This document shows, in pieces, positions 38,376 through 47,859 of a DNA stretch of 47,859 nucleotides. This DNA is from a virus: the IMG/VR virus record IMGVR_UViG_3300035204_001848, positions 1 to 47,859 of that record. One strand, given 5' to 3'. The notes beneath the pieces were generated by a model. That model was given only the letters and a program-made list of their open reading frames with translations. It did not search any database and had not been told where the DNA came from. Made by a program: the position numbers and the translations under genes. Within the stretch, counting starts at the first letter, position 1. Each line of letters starts with the position of its first letter.

Positions 38376-41300
38376 TTAAACATCACAGTCAGCAGCTTGG
38401 TTCATGGTTGGCGTACTTCCTGTACTTGGCCAACCCGCCCACGTGCATGCTTGATCCGCACAAGGACTGCTCATTCCGTTCATGCATACCCAACTTCCGT
38501 CTGCCCATTTTGCATTCCATCCTCGGTAACAGCCACACATCTCTTTCATTTTTACACTTGCTTCTCCAGTACAACATGCATCCATTCCTTCCCATCCATT
38601 TGATCCGCCCGCTCCGAAACACGAAGTCTTGCTCGGCGTTTTTACCTTTGCGCCCTTCTTGCAGCAGCTACTATTTTTATCATCCTTGCAGCATTTTTGC
38701 CATTTCTTATAGTTCTTTTCGTTCTCGCTCTTGACGGAAATATTTGGGTCCGTTGTTTTATGTATCGTAGACAATCTGGATATAATTATATGATCACTTC
38801 CTGTATCGGTATTACTGTGCTGACCAAAGAAAATGAAACTCAATGGTATACTACCAAATGTAATTTTCATCTGTAGTTTATTCCAGTCACAATAAGTTAT
38901 TCTACCACTACCGTATGCACTCGCACAATCGCTAGAAAGACCCCATCTAGGCGCATGTATATTGTACGCAGCGACTACAAAATTTCGCGGAATAGCTTCG
39001 CTGTAACTACAGTCGCAAGCGCTCAGCGCTCCTTTGTCCATGCCTCCCCACTCGTTGTGACGAAGTATCTTTGCTTTTCCTTGGGACACCGCTGTTACCG
39101 CTTTCTGTTCTATGCTCTTGCTATCTCCGTCTCCATCGTAACAACTTGAGTCTATGGTTTTATATTTTGCTCTAATAGCCAAGCGTAACTCGTGGCCCGC
39201 GTTCATGGAGAATGATAGAAGTTGTGTTATAGCTTTAACTTGGATCCTGTGTAACCCAGCAGTTGAACCAAGGCTAGCTAAAGCCTGTATGTAGCTCTGC
39301 AGCTTTCTAAGTATCCAATATCTTCTTTCTAGGGTTCTCCTACCTAGGTCAAACGGACCCTCCCCGCCCCCCTCTTTGCCGGAAGTAGGAATACCTGACT
39401 GAGCACTAGTCCAAGAGCCACACAGCACATATTTTAAATCATCCATTATCTGCCCCATGTTAGTATACATTGGTGCGATGCCGGGGGTTAATCCGGATAC
39501 ACCGCTGGGAAATACTACTTGATTCGCAACCGGCAAAGATACACTAAACGTAGACGAATGACTAAACACTGGGCTATTTAAGGTGGGATCAGAAAGGACT
39601 TCTTCTGCGTTTTGCCTTACAGTCGTAATAAAACTTCTCCATCCAACTACGTCAGCTTTATCGACGTTATAATCACTCATAAGGTTTCTAAAATCATAAC
39701 CCTCTGGCCAGTTCGCGTCGTCACAGGGGCTGGGATCAGTAGAAAAAGCGGCGAACATCGGATCTAAAAGCCCTAATCCCTTTTCTACTTGAGGATGACC
39801 AGTGCACTGAAGTTCTTGCATATACATATGGTAAACCTGTTGGATGCAGAACTCGCACCCCGACCCATCGCTCTTGAGTTTATATCTGTTAGCATGCCAC
39901 GTCTCTACGTTGTCGATATCACTCATTAACTGTTTAAGTGCCGATTCTCCTATCCAAGTAGGCTTCACGGATGGGTTACTCCAAGCCCCGTTAGTTCCGG
40001 GTCCTTGTAGGGCTCCCGTATTACGATAGTCTTCGTATCTTTTATATGCATCAGTGCAATCCGTCGTCCCTGAGCCACACCTTCCTTCTGCTGCATCCCA
40101 GAAAGTTCTCTTTAGGTAGCCTATCATTTTATTCCATCCGCTAGCGTCTTTTAGCCAGCCAAAAAGCGTTGATCTAGTCGCCAGCATCGGTTGTTCACCT
40201 CTAATCATGGCGTCGTATACCTCCTGTTCTGTGGTTGAAAATTTTGCTAACATCTCTGACAGCGTAATTTCATCATCTTTACAGGGCCCATTACAGGATA
40301 GTGGGAAATATTGTGACGCCCAAGAATTTTTATATCCATTCATTCTCTTTGAATCAAAACATGTAGTAACAATATTGCACATGTTATTTCCTGCATGCCA
40401 GTTCGCTAATAAATCTTTAGCTTCTCTGTGCGGAGGAGGGCTTTCCTTTTTCCTGTCTCGGTTTCTGGCATTAACGAAGGCGGGCGTCTTTCTATATGCT
40501 TCAAGCGACTTCTCCCACTTTTCGGTGCAGCCCGTAAATAACGCTGCCGCTCTGTGTGGTCCGGCCCGCTCAACGTATTCTTCGACAGTTTCCTTGTCTC
40601 CTAGAATGTTAATTATGGGTATATTTTTAAGCAGACGGCCAAAGAGAGGAATGTACCCAAATACACTCTTATGCTTTCTTGTAAGCTCCGCTCTTAGTCC
40701 GTCTACAAGCTCTACCTGAAGCGCCGCGAGCCCCATGTTGACTCCAAATGCAAAATTTACATTCATATCCGATCTGGTTCCATAGCTACTGACAACCCCC
40801 CAGTTAACGTCCATTGCTAAACCAATAGAAGGAGCAAAGTTTATATTAAATGGGAACCCTAAGTACTGAAAGATATTATTCTTCCATAGAACTCCGACTT
40901 TTACTCCCGCGAAGAAAGTAAACCCTGTCTGTACAATGCCAGTGGTATTTCCCGTGCCTCCTACGCCGATGTTAAACCCTCCTTCAGCAAAAATTTTAAC
41001 TCTACCCAAAACCTTACCCATGTTAAATAATGATCTTTCATATCTAAGATCTATTCCCGCTGTGAACCACCCATTACTAAGGTCTGCATCCGCTCTTAAC
41101 CACGCTGCTAAAGTTAGCGAAGATTTATCATCCTTAATATTTAAAATTTCATGTCTAAACTGTATTTGCGCGTCACCCGTAAGAAGGTCTGCATCAAAAG
41201 ATACCATATCTCCGTACTTGTAACTCATCATTAAGTTGGGCTCCATTTGTTTGCCCTTTTCAGCTTGAGCATTCCAAGTCATGCCTGACATTAATTTCAC

Positions 41301-43307
41301 TTCCTGAGGGGTTACTCCTTGCATCCTTCTCTCTTTAGATGTTTGGTACAGCGTTGGGTTATATGCCACCCCGAGAGAATTAAATCCATCTTTATTAAAG
41401 TCCATCTTGAAGCTCGTCGCGTCATTTCTCTGCCATGTCATGGAAAGGCTTGGGTTAACCCCTTCACTGCTGATACCCGCGCCGACTTGCCATAAAATTT
41501 TACCACCCAAATTAAAACCGTTGGGCACCGTCGCCTTGTAATTACATTGAATATCCTTAATGTAAATTGCATCGTCTGAATCGCCGATCCAGCCTTCTAC
41601 TACCTCTTGTACACTTTTACCTGCGGAGTCTTTAACATTACCCTGACCCCCTTGAAAGAATGAACCACCCAGATTAAACTTAATAGAAACACAATCGTCT
41701 ATTGTGGATTTAGGATCAAGCCCCTTGGTAATCTGATTCAAGCTCATAAAAGCGCTAGCATTGATTTTCCCTAGCCCTGAATCGTCGTAGTTAGTGCTCA
41801 TGTCGAATCCAAATTTAAAGTTCTCGTTGATGTTCGCGTGAATCTTCATGTTAGCGCTAGTGGTAGTAACGGTTTCCATGAATAATTTTTTCATTGACAA
41901 ATCTAAACCTCTAACGGATATATTCTCATATAACTCTTGATCGTAATCATAGTCTCCAGAAACCTCGATAATCTGTTGCCATCTCCTGTAAACATTCCAA
42001 GTTATGCTTCTGGTAACTTCTAGCATGGCTTCTACATCAAAAGAATTTATATAAACACTATTTCTAGGAGTATAACTGTGTTTCATTACAGCCTTCGTGG
42101 AATGTGATCCACCGGGAATTGCAGCAATTTGCTCATTAGTCTCCCCTTTCATTATCTTCTTGGTCCAAGCCGCTCGTTCTGTTTCTCCAGTTTCTAACGT
42201 AGAAAAATTATTAACAGATAAAATCTCAATAGCTTCAGCGAAGCCATGCTCAATGAGAGATTGCATGCCTATCGCTGCGAGTTTAGCTCCTCCCTCTACA
42301 GCGCAAGCGTTACAGTCTGTCTGGTTTATCCATCTGCAGTCGTTTTGGGTATCTATGTTGCCCGGATGACTGCCTCCTCCACCAATAATAGTTCCCTGTG
42401 GTTCGGTCTCTTCAATTGTTTTAATTTTATAGCACTGAAAATAATCTTTCCCGCATTTAACCGCATTGTAAACATCCTGCCAACCAATAGGGCTGTTGCC
42501 TTTCTTTAATTTAATTTTAACTAATTGCCCTATGACTCCATCTCTCCACTCTGCCCCAAATCTATTTATCATATGGGCGTATGTCACCTTCATGTGCCAT
42601 GGGGCGTTTCCACTCAGAAAATCCACTTCCTTCTTCTGACCGCTTGCGTCAGTGTAACGGTGAACCTGATCTACTGGTAATAAACAAACTGCCCTATCTT
42701 CTACTATTACGCCCCCTTGTTCGACATTAACTAATGAAGAGGCGGGACAACCTTCTATCGTCAAGTATACATCTCCATCCGCTGTCATATATATAACATG
42801 CTCTTCATCGACATCGGCGTCTTTGTCTAATGGCATATGAAAGCCCGATGATCCGTCAAAGGTATAGACTTTAAATCTTAATAATTCTACAGTCTCTCCG
42901 GGTGTTCCGTCAGTACCGGGTATGAATTTGAGGCCGTTGACATATACTTCAAATTCCATATCATTCTTGCCTCCAGACAGGATCCAGCCTCCGGGCGGAC
43001 TAAGCTCTCGGCATTCTTTCGGGTGAGTGTCGAGTTTGCCTAATTGAGTATGCGGATCTAAGCTACACGTAGAGCTCCACGTCTTATTGTTAAGCTCGAC
43101 ATTTATTTTCGACGCGCAGTCTTTACAATGAAACGTGACTCGGACCTTTTCGCTATCTGGTAATTTTTTTACTGCTTCATTTATTTTAGTTAACCCAAAA
43201 TGAACAACTAACTGCGGGGAGCTTCTACTGGTATCAGTAGGGTATCTTTTGATTTTAAAAGATCCTTCCGTCTGACAATTCTCACATGTTTCTAGTCCTG
43301 CTCCCAT
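38376..43307 (-). CDS. Giant beta-rich, Cys-rich protein (1643 aa), unknown
   Basis: The protein starts MGAGLETCENC with no signal peptide. Residues about 1-360 are a mixed region with Cys pairs. About 470-960 is a long run of alternating polar and hydrophobic residues with strand patterns such as FKFGFDMSTNY, SLGVAYNPTLY, SFDADLLTGDAQIQFRHEI, and TGFTFFAGVKVGVLWK, which look like an outer-membrane or extracellular beta-structure. From about 980 to the end it is rich in Cys (for example CCKDDKNSSCCKKG) and has many short repeats of Trp/Gly. It may be a virion tail or surface protein, or a toxin-like effector. It follows the 1448+ residue protein in the same direction with 50 bases between. 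I recognise no family. Confidence 0.75.
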   Translation of the reverse strand: MGAGLETCENCQTEGSFKIKRYPTDTSRSSPQLVVHFGLTKINEAVKKLPDSEKVRVTFHCKDCASKINVELNNKTWSSTCSLDPHTQLGKLDTHPKECRELSPPGGWILSGGKNDMEFEVYVNGLKFIPGTDGTPGETVELLRFKVYTFDGSSGFHMPLDKDADVDEEHVIYMTADGDVYLTIEGCPASSLVNVEQGGVIVEDRAVCLLPVDQVHRYTDASGQKKEVDFLSGNAPWHMKVTYAHMINRFGAEWRDGVIGQLVKIKLKKGNSPIGWQDVYNAVKCGKDYFQCYKIKTIEETEPQGTIIGGGGSHPGNIDTQNDCRWINQTDCNACAVEGGAKLAAIGMQSLIEHGFAEAIEILSVNNFSTLETGETERAAWTKKIMKGETNEQIAAIPGGSHSTKAVMKHSYTPRNSVYINSFDVEAMLEVTRSITWNVYRRWQQIIEVSGDYDYDQELYENISVRGLDLSMKKLFMETVTTTSANMKIHANINENFKFGFDMSTNYDDSGLGKINASAFMSLNQITKGLDPKSTIDDCVSIKFNLGGSFFQGGQGNVKDSAGKSVQEVVEGWIGDSDDAIYIKDIQCNYKATVPNGFNLGGKILWQVGAGISSEGVNPSLSMTWQRNDATSFKMDFNKDGFNSLGVAYNPTLYQTSKERRMQGVTPQEVKLMSGMTWNAQAEKGKQMEPNLMMSYKYGDMVSFDADLLTGDAQIQFRHEILNIKDDKSSLTLAAWLRADADLSNGWFTAGIDLRYERSLFNMGKVLGRVKIFAEGGFNIGVGGTGNTTGIVQTGFTFFAGVKVGVLWKNNIFQYLGFPFNINFAPSIGLAMDVNWGVVSSYGTRSDMNVNFAFGVNMGLAALQVELVDGLRAELTRKHKSVFGYIPLFGRLLKNIPIINILGDKETVEEYVERAGPHRAAALFTGCTEKWEKSLEAYRKTPAFVNARNRDRKKESPPPHREAKDLLANWHAGNNMCNIVTTCFDSKRMNGYKNSWASQYFPLSCNGPCKDDEITLSEMLAKFSTTEQEVYDAMIRGEQPMLATRSTLFGWLKDASGWNKMIGYLKRTFWDAAEGRCGSGTTDCTDAYKRYEDYRNTGALQGPGTNGAWSNPSVKPTWIGESALKQLMSDIDNVETWHANRYKLKSDGSGCEFCIQQVYHMYMQELQCTGHPQVEKGLGLLDPMFAAFSTDPSPCDDANWPEGYDFRNLMSDYNVDKADVVGWRSFITTVRQNAEEVLSDPTLNSPVFSHSSTFSVSLPVANQVVFPSGVSGLTPGIAPMYTNMGQIMDDLKYVLCGSWTSAQSGIPTSGKEGGGEGPFDLGRRTLERRYWILRKLQSYIQALASLGSTAGLHRIQVKAITQLLSFSMNAGHELRLAIRAKYKTIDSSCYDGDGDSKSIEQKAVTAVSQGKAKILRHNEWGGMDKGALSACDCSYSEAIPRNFVVAAYNIHAPRWGLSSDCASAYGSGRITYCDWNKLQMKITFGSIPLSFIFFGQHSNTDTGSDHIIISRLSTIHKTTDPNISVKSENEKNYKKWQKCCKDDKNSSCCKKGAKVKTPSKTSCFGAGGSNGWEGMDACCTGEASVKMKEMCGCYRGWNAKWADGSWVCMNGMSSPCADQACTWAGWPSTGSTPTMNQAADCDV

Positions 43308-43357
43308 AATATTTACTTATAATTACACATTATCTTCTATATTTTTTTAGTTATTCA

Positions 43358-46300
43358 TTACCCTTGAGTATTCTGTCCTGTCGAAGACCCAGATGATGGC
43401 GCTGGTATTTCGAACTGATACGCTAAATTAGCTACGCATACTTCCTCGTTCCCCGCCATCGGAGTGCTGCTATCTAGCGAGTTTGACGCAGTGAATATAT
43501 ATCTAAATCTTACTATATACATCCCGGGCGGTTTTTGAGAGCTCGCATTACCTTGCCCGAAGGCAATTGTGCCGCTTTTCGCGTCCGGAGTGTCTCCCGC
43601 CTTAAAGTGCTCGCTTGTGGGCCACGTCACCCACGAGACTCCATATTCGGTAGTTGCCCGCGAGGTTATGTCTGAGAAGTTGTTGTCGCCGTCTGCCGGT
43701 GGTTGCGCTTCGAACCATGAGGTGCTGGGGTTGGTGTAATCATTGCCGCTCGTATAGGTTCCCGGATCAGCGTACCATAAGCTTCCGCCATTCCGTTTGT
43801 AGCCCACACCCATCAGGGCTTGATCATTGTTACGGTATAGAGTTCCCGGCCCCCAGTTTTCAAACGTAAAATTCCAAGTGTGAGTAAACTGTTCCGTTAT
43901 CATACCGGACGACGCACAGCAATGGAACCATTCTTCTCCTTTATTTTCAAATATATTACTTCCATTTACCCATCCGGGGGCAGATCCATCCGTACCCGCA
44001 CTAGCAGCCGTAAACTTGGTGCGCCAGCCGGGCTTAGCAATTGTCACCTTTGCGTTGACGGGATTAAATCTTATTCTTGATGTCGCGCTGCCTTTCTTCT
44101 GCACCTTCTGTACGTAGAACTTTCCTTCAATTTCAGTATCGCCCGTTGCGCGCGCAACACCCTTTTTCAGGCCTTCGCTAGTAAGAGCGCTATGCGCTGG
44201 GCCGGGTAATAAGATTGTACCCAGCAAGCTTGCTCCGCCATTAATCTGTGTTGGTCTATCATCCCAATCGTTCTGAGTCATTCCCCAGAACCAAGGTGGG
44301 TCGCCCGCTGTAGCCTGCATAATCCATCCGTCTGGGTTAGATTGCCAGCGCCCCGCCGCTGTACCGTTATAGAGCGAACCTTGATGGTTGACGAACTGGG
44401 TCGCTCCGCCTGTCATAATATTAGAGTTACCTGCTTGCCATCCGTATTTAGCAATGTTTGTATTATTATCTTGATCACATGTGGTTGTGTCTCCACTGTG
44501 ACCTCCACCATGACAACCGATATGAAGTACTGATGCCGGTGGGCCTTCATTCTTCATTTCAATAGTAAGGCTAGCGCTACCTCCGCTTCTCCTATACATC
44601 TGAAGGTTAGATCCTGCGATAGTAACATTCTCTATAGTCAAGTCGTTCCATCCGACTGAGCCCTTTGATGTAAGGTAATGCGCTCCCGATACCGTTCCAG
44701 ACCACGATATTACAGGCTTAGGATCTGTCTCCGCAAGCCCCCCGCAAGTACCGCAATCCGCTACCATATCCGTGTCGTCTGTCATCATAATATCAAACGA
44801 AGATATTTCGTCACCGTTTGCTCCATTTATACCGCCAGTGGGATCCCAAGTAAATATTCCGCCAGTCACACTAACTTGACCATTAGCGGCTAATTCTGAA
44901 TCTAAGAACTGGAATTTAGCGGGATCATTCGCATAAGTAACCACTACAGCCGCGCCTGTTTCTCCGTCTCCACTGACCGCTTGAACACATATGTCTCCGG
45001 CATATTTATGACTGAATGATGTCTCTGGCCCACCTGTTAAATCTACGATGTTTTTACCCGCCTCAACCTTATAGGCTCTACGGAGTCCAGTCGTGTCACT
45101 GCTATTGCAAGATTTAATTAATACTATTCCGTAGGTGGGAGCGACATAGGTTTGCGTTGGAGTACTCACCCCTTCACACTCATTACAGTTATTGAAAGCC
45201 GAGTTGTCAGTCATACTGTTAATTTGATGGCCAATTGCTACGGCTTTATACGCTTCTGTCGAAGTTGTGGCGTTGCCGCCGGTGGGATCCGAGGTCGCTA
45301 CAGACCAAATATTAGTTAGACATTGACCATCAGCGAGCTTGTAGGATTTTGTTTTATCAAAATTAACTGCCGTACTAGTAAAGTAAACAACGGAGCCTCC
45401 TGTTAACTCAGCATTCCTATTCCACGCGTTTTGCGCTGCGGCAGTCGGGTATGTGCTCGGTGCGGTTTCGTAGCATTTTATACCCTTCCAATTCGGCCTA
45501 TCCTGATTAAGATCTGGTGTCAGTGTTGGTGTCCATGGAATAGATGCGGTAGGTGTAACTTCCGGCGTAGGCGTATATATATTATTCGTGAGACATGTCT
45601 CGCAATCAGCAACTGGGTTATTCGCTTTGGGCATCGAGTTATTTAAGGCTGTGGTGCCTGTTGACCAATCTATGTAAACGCACCATCCGTCACCATAGGT
45701 GGGGTTGTCATCGGATCCGGTAGTAGTAAATACTTGCTGACCGTTCGCTCTGTATAAAGAAACATCTTCTACTATAATCCACAACCCGCCGGTCCCTATG
45801 GTCGTACATTTACACCCTTCAACCATATCTGGCCCGCAGGTATTACCGCAGCACCACGCCCTGAAAGCTTTGACCTGAACCGGGTCATCTGTTCCTGTTG
45901 TGGTATTGTATCCGGTTATCTGAGAATAGGTTCCCGTGTTTGTACTTACCGGCGCATCCACAACTGTACGAGTTCCAGTTGTAGGTGCAGAGATCACCGG
46001 CGTAAGCGTCTTGGTCGGCGTAACCTTGACAGTGTCTGTAATAGGCCAGAAAGGCGTGGCTACAGTCGGCGTCAAGACAGGATTCGGAATCGACGCCGTC
46101 TTGGTAGGTGTACTCACAACCTCGTCGGGCGTAACCGTTTTCGTAGGAGTCGGAGGAACATAGCCATTACAGTCGTCGCAATAATCAGCACAAGGACCGT
46201 AATGCTGTATAATGCTGTGCTGAAGTTCTGGTAGCTGGCTACTTTGAACCTGAACGCTAAGTTGAATGCACTTGTATGCATCTGTGGCACTTGTGCTAAA

Positions 46301-47859
46301 TACCATTCCTCCTACTAGCTGGTTACCGTACACATTCCTATCAAACGCTTTCCAATGAGTATCGTTTCCTGATCCGCATCCATCTGGCCCGCAAGCCTTG
46401 ATGTGCCACATTTCCCACAAAGCCGTTGGTGTCGCCGTTGGTGGGAAGTCTGGGGTAAGCGTCCGAGTCGGCGTAACAGCGTCTGGGGTAAGTGTCTTCG
46501 TAGGTGTCGTAGCCCACGGAATGGAAGCCGTAGGAGTATACACAGACGCCGTTGGAGTCTTTGTAGGCGTATTTATATTATTATTATTATAACAAACATA
46601 ACAGCCGACTGGGCAAGGATCAAAATAAATATCTTTTACTGTTTTTATATCCGTCTCTGTTTGTCCCTGCGGGTATGTGGGAGATTGAAATTTAATAATA
46701 AAACATGTATGTCCTAGATATGTACCCTCTTCAAGGGTTATAACTGTATCATTATCTAGATTTATTTGGCTGTCGTGCTTTACCCATAAAATATTAGATT
46801 CGCTACATGTATTATTTGATCCTCCACAGGGGGCAACGTGGTAATAATTATAATCAGGTGTTGGTGTAGGCTGAACTGATTTAGTTGGAGTCTCAGCCCA
46901 CGGAATAGAAGCCGTGGGAGTATATACGGACTTAGTCGGCGTAGGCTGAACTGATTTAGTTGGAGTAACTATTGTTAGAGTCTTGGTCGGCGTAATCTTC
47001 GGCGTAACCGTCTTGGTGGGCGTAGTTCCCCAGCAATCACTTGAATAACAACCTCCGGGGCACTCGCCCTTGCTGGTAAAGTCAGTTATCGTCTTGTGGT
47101 TAGACTCCCAGTCTTGAGGAGGAAAGACATACATGGTAAGTATGGCAAGACATGTACCATCTGTCGTCTTATATATGTGTGGGGTGAGGGCGTTTACTAA
47201 GCTGGGACTTGTCGAAATAACGTAACAGCCTCCGCCTTCGCTCTTAGTACAGGTATCATCATCTCCAGTACAATATTCTCCCCAATAGATATTATTTGGT
47301 GTCGCCGTTGGTGTCGCCGAGGGCGATGCTGTCCAAGGCCACGACGCTGTTGGTGTAGGTGTTGAAGTCTCTGTCCACGGCCAAGATGCAGTAGGCGTGA
47401 TGTCTGGCGTGGGCGAAGGCGATGCTGTCCACGGCCACGATGCCGTAGGCGTCCTCGTAGGTGTCGGATCCCAACAATCATAACAACCACCGTCCGCACA
47501 AGACTTTATAATTACCGCCGTTAGTCCTAAGTCTTCCTCGTCTCCGGGGTTAAAGGTGACTGTCTGATCTAAGACATAGCATTTATTGTTGTCAGCAAGA
47601 ACCACTTTACCGCTTGCGAGTCCAGTGTCCGAAGATAGTAAGTAATCCGGATCTACATTGTTGCCGCAATTGAGATCATTTGCTGTTGACGCACATGGAT
47701 GCATCCTCCACCTAACTGGCGTTGCCGTCGGCGTCCACGGCCACGATGCCGTAGGTGTATCCTCTGGCGTTTCTGTCTCTGTCCACGGCCACGACGCTGT
47801 AGGCGTAGGTGAGGGTGATTCCGTCCAAGGCCAAGACGCGGTTTGCGTAGGCGTGATGT
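43358..47859 (-). CDS. Giant mucin-like protein with repeated Cys modules, 5' end outside the window
   Basis: The frame is open to the right edge: before the Met at 47704 lie 51 more codons of PTASWPWT-type linker, so the true start is further right. At least seven modules of about 70-100 residues each start with a Cys (for example YWGEYCTG, YHVAPCGG, WHIKACGP, IKCYE, LIKSCNSS) and close with a C-x2-4-C pair (GCYDC, YSSDC, CYVC, CDDC, CETC, CNEC, CGTC). Between them are Thr/Pro-rich linkers with PTAS(W/I)PW and TPTKT repeats. The last 450 residues lack these modules and are Gly/Ser/Thr/Trp-rich with beta character. The linkers look like mucin-type glycosylation regions. Likely a surface adhesin or tail protein. 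Confidence 0.8.
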   Translation of the reverse strand, partial: ITPTQTASWPWTESPSPTPTASWPWTETETPEDTPTASWPWTPTATPVRWRMHPCASTANDLNCGNNVDPDYLLSSDTGLASGKVVLADNNKCYVLDQTVTFNPGDEEDLGLTAVIIKSCADGGCYDCWDPTPTRTPTASWPWTASPSPTPDITPTASWPWTETSTPTPTASWPWTASPSATPTATPNNIYWGEYCTGDDDTCTKSEGGGCYVISTSPSLVNALTPHIYKTTDGTCLAILTMYVFPPQDWESNHKTITDFTSKGECPGGCYSSDCWGTTPTKTVTPKITPTKTLTIVTPTKSVQPTPTKSVYTPTASIPWAETPTKSVQPTPTPDYNYYHVAPCGGSNNTCSESNILWVKHDSQINLDNDTVITLEEGTYLGHTCFIIKFQSPTYPQGQTETDIKTVKDIYFDPCPVGCYVCYNNNNINTPTKTPTASVYTPTASIPWATTPTKTLTPDAVTPTRTLTPDFPPTATPTALWEMWHIKACGPDGCGSGNDTHWKAFDRNVYGNQLVGGMVFSTSATDAYKCIQLSVQVQSSQLPELQHSIIQHYGPCADYCDDCNGYVPPTPTKTVTPDEVVSTPTKTASIPNPVLTPTVATPFWPITDTVKVTPTKTLTPVISAPTTGTRTVVDAPVSTNTGTYSQITGYNTTTGTDDPVQVKAFRAWCCGNTCGPDMVEGCKCTTIGTGGLWIIVEDVSLYRANGQQVFTTTGSDDNPTYGDGWCVYIDWSTGTTALNNSMPKANNPVADCETCLTNNIYTPTPEVTPTASIPWTPTLTPDLNQDRPNWKGIKCYETAPSTYPTAAAQNAWNRNAELTGGSVVYFTSTAVNFDKTKSYKLADGQCLTNIWSVATSDPTGGNATTSTEAYKAVAIGHQINSMTDNSAFNNCNECEGVSTPTQTYVAPTYGIVLIKSCNSSDTTGLRRAYKVEAGKNIVDLTGGPETSFSHKYAGDICVQAVSGDGETGAAVVVTYANDPAKFQFLDSELAANGQVSVTGGIFTWDPTGGINGANGDEISSFDIMMTDDTDMVADCGTCGGLAETDPKPVISWSGTVSGAHYLTSKGSVGWNDLTIENVTIAGSNLQMYRRSGGSASLTIEMKNEGPPASVLHIGCHGGGHSGDTTTCDQDNNTNIAKYGWQAGNSNIMTGGATQFVNHQGSLYNGTAAGRWQSNPDGWIMQATAGDPPWFWGMTQNDWDDRPTQINGGASLLGTILLPGPAHSALTSEGLKKGVARATGDTEIEGKFYVQKVQKKGSATSRIRFNPVNAKVTIAKPGWRTKFTAASAGTDGSAPGWVNGSNIFENKGEEWFHCCASSGMITEQFTHTWNFTFENWGPGTLYRNNDQALMGVGYKRNGGSLWYADPGTYTSGNDYTNPSTSWFEAQPPADGDNNFSDITSRATTEYGVSWVTWPTSEHFKAGDTPDAKSGTIAFGQGNASSQKPPGMYIVRFRYIFTASNSLDSSTPMAGNEEVCVANLAYQFEIPAPSSGSSTGQNTQG
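47331..47848. repeat. 26-bp imperfect repeats encoding PTASWPW linkers
   Basis: Six copies of a 26-bp unit close to GTCCACGGCCACGATGCCGT plus AGGCGT start at 47331, 47373, 47427, 47733, 47781 and 47823. They differ at a few positions. Weaker copies (PTASIPW) occur near 45525, 46510 and 46893. They lie inside the coding frame and are spaced unevenly, so they look like expanding and shrinking coding repeats that can vary linker length by recombination. Confidence 0.8.

Noticed and set aside
40207-40719. Long plus-strand frame inside the 1643-residue gene (and similar ones at 43654, 45936 and 46403)
   Set aside because: They are antisense to the giant genes; the repeats there give valine/glycine-rich nonsense, and none has a ribosome site or a recognisable domain.
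43314-43321. TATAAGTA on the minus strand before the 43307 start, like a T4 late promoter
   Set aside because: One mismatch to TATAAATA in AT-rich sequence, and no T4-type late factor (gp33 or gp55) is seen here. Left out.
47280-47859. Regular-looking short repeats that could suggest a CRISPR array
   Set aside because: The 26-bp units are unevenly spaced, imperfect, and lie fully in an open reading frame that encodes PTASWPW linkers; no spacer structure is present.
1-47859. Bacterial chromosome or plasmid instead of phage
   Set aside because: No ribosomal, tRNA-synthetase or core metabolic genes are present, and the overlap-rich gene packing and replication set fit a phage. This cannot be fully excluded because no capsid, portal or terminase gene lies in the window.

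Overview
The window looks like part of a large double-stranded DNA phage (jumbo-phage type, probably marine). The evidence is tight, overlapping, almost entirely minus-strand gene packing with many TAATG and ATGA junctions, a complete replication module (DnaB-type helicase, Toprim primase, DnaE-type polymerase, DnaQ-like exonuclease, RecB/Cas4-like nuclease), two tRNAs with encoded CCA, a phage-borne sigma-70, an Hsp20, and many small unknown genes. The host is probably a Gram-negative bacterium: lipoproteins, an exported c-type cytochrome, sigma-70 promoters and Shine-Dalgarno sites are all visible. No capsid, portal or terminase gene lies in the window, so the phage assignment is inference from gene content and layout.

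Layout from low to high coordinates (transcription mostly runs right to left): 1-7.8 kb is an accessory and metabolic block with an exported cytochrome c, a lipoprotein, an APS-kinase-like enzyme, an ExbB/ExbD-like membrane motor pair, a proline dehydrogenase, an amino-acid-hydroxylase-like 2OG-Fe oxygenase, a small zincin, a nucleoside deoxyribosyltransferase-like protein and a sigma-70 factor. 7.8-18 kb is a glycan assembly cluster: glycosyltransferases of several folds, GT10 and GT11-like fucosyltransferases, an NDP-sugar epimerase and a PAPS-dependent sulfotransferase. 18-20.6 kb holds exported or membrane proteins: a Cys-rich anchored peptide, a trypsin-like protease, signal peptidase I (plus strand) and small membrane proteins. 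Two tRNAs (Leu-UAA, Arg-UCU) follow at 20.7-20.9 kb. 20.9-26.6 kb is a second sugar module: nucleotidyltransferase-kinase fusion, cupin isomerase, two methyltransferases, aldolase-like barrel and HAD phosphatase. 26.6-30.2 kb has Hsp20, a lipoprotein, a three-part glycosyltransferase and a possible ssDNA-binding protein. 30.2-38.4 kb is the replication module, in which the DNA polymerase III alpha subunit is split into a PHP protein and a catalytic protein separated by three other genes. 38.4-47.9 kb carries two giant proteins, one rich in predicted beta-strands and one made of repeated Cys-rich modules joined by Thr/Pro linkers. The second is cut by the right edge.

A working model, which is inference: the phage makes and activates its own sugars and sulfate donor, builds a fucosylated and sulfated glycan, and may attach it to its own surface proteins. 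The Thr/Pro-rich, mucin-like linkers of the right-hand giant protein are the obvious candidate acceptor. A second set of proteins (cytochrome c, proline dehydrogenase, ExbB/ExbD pair, signal peptidase, lipoproteins, protease) points to remodelling of the host envelope and its respiratory energy supply during infection.
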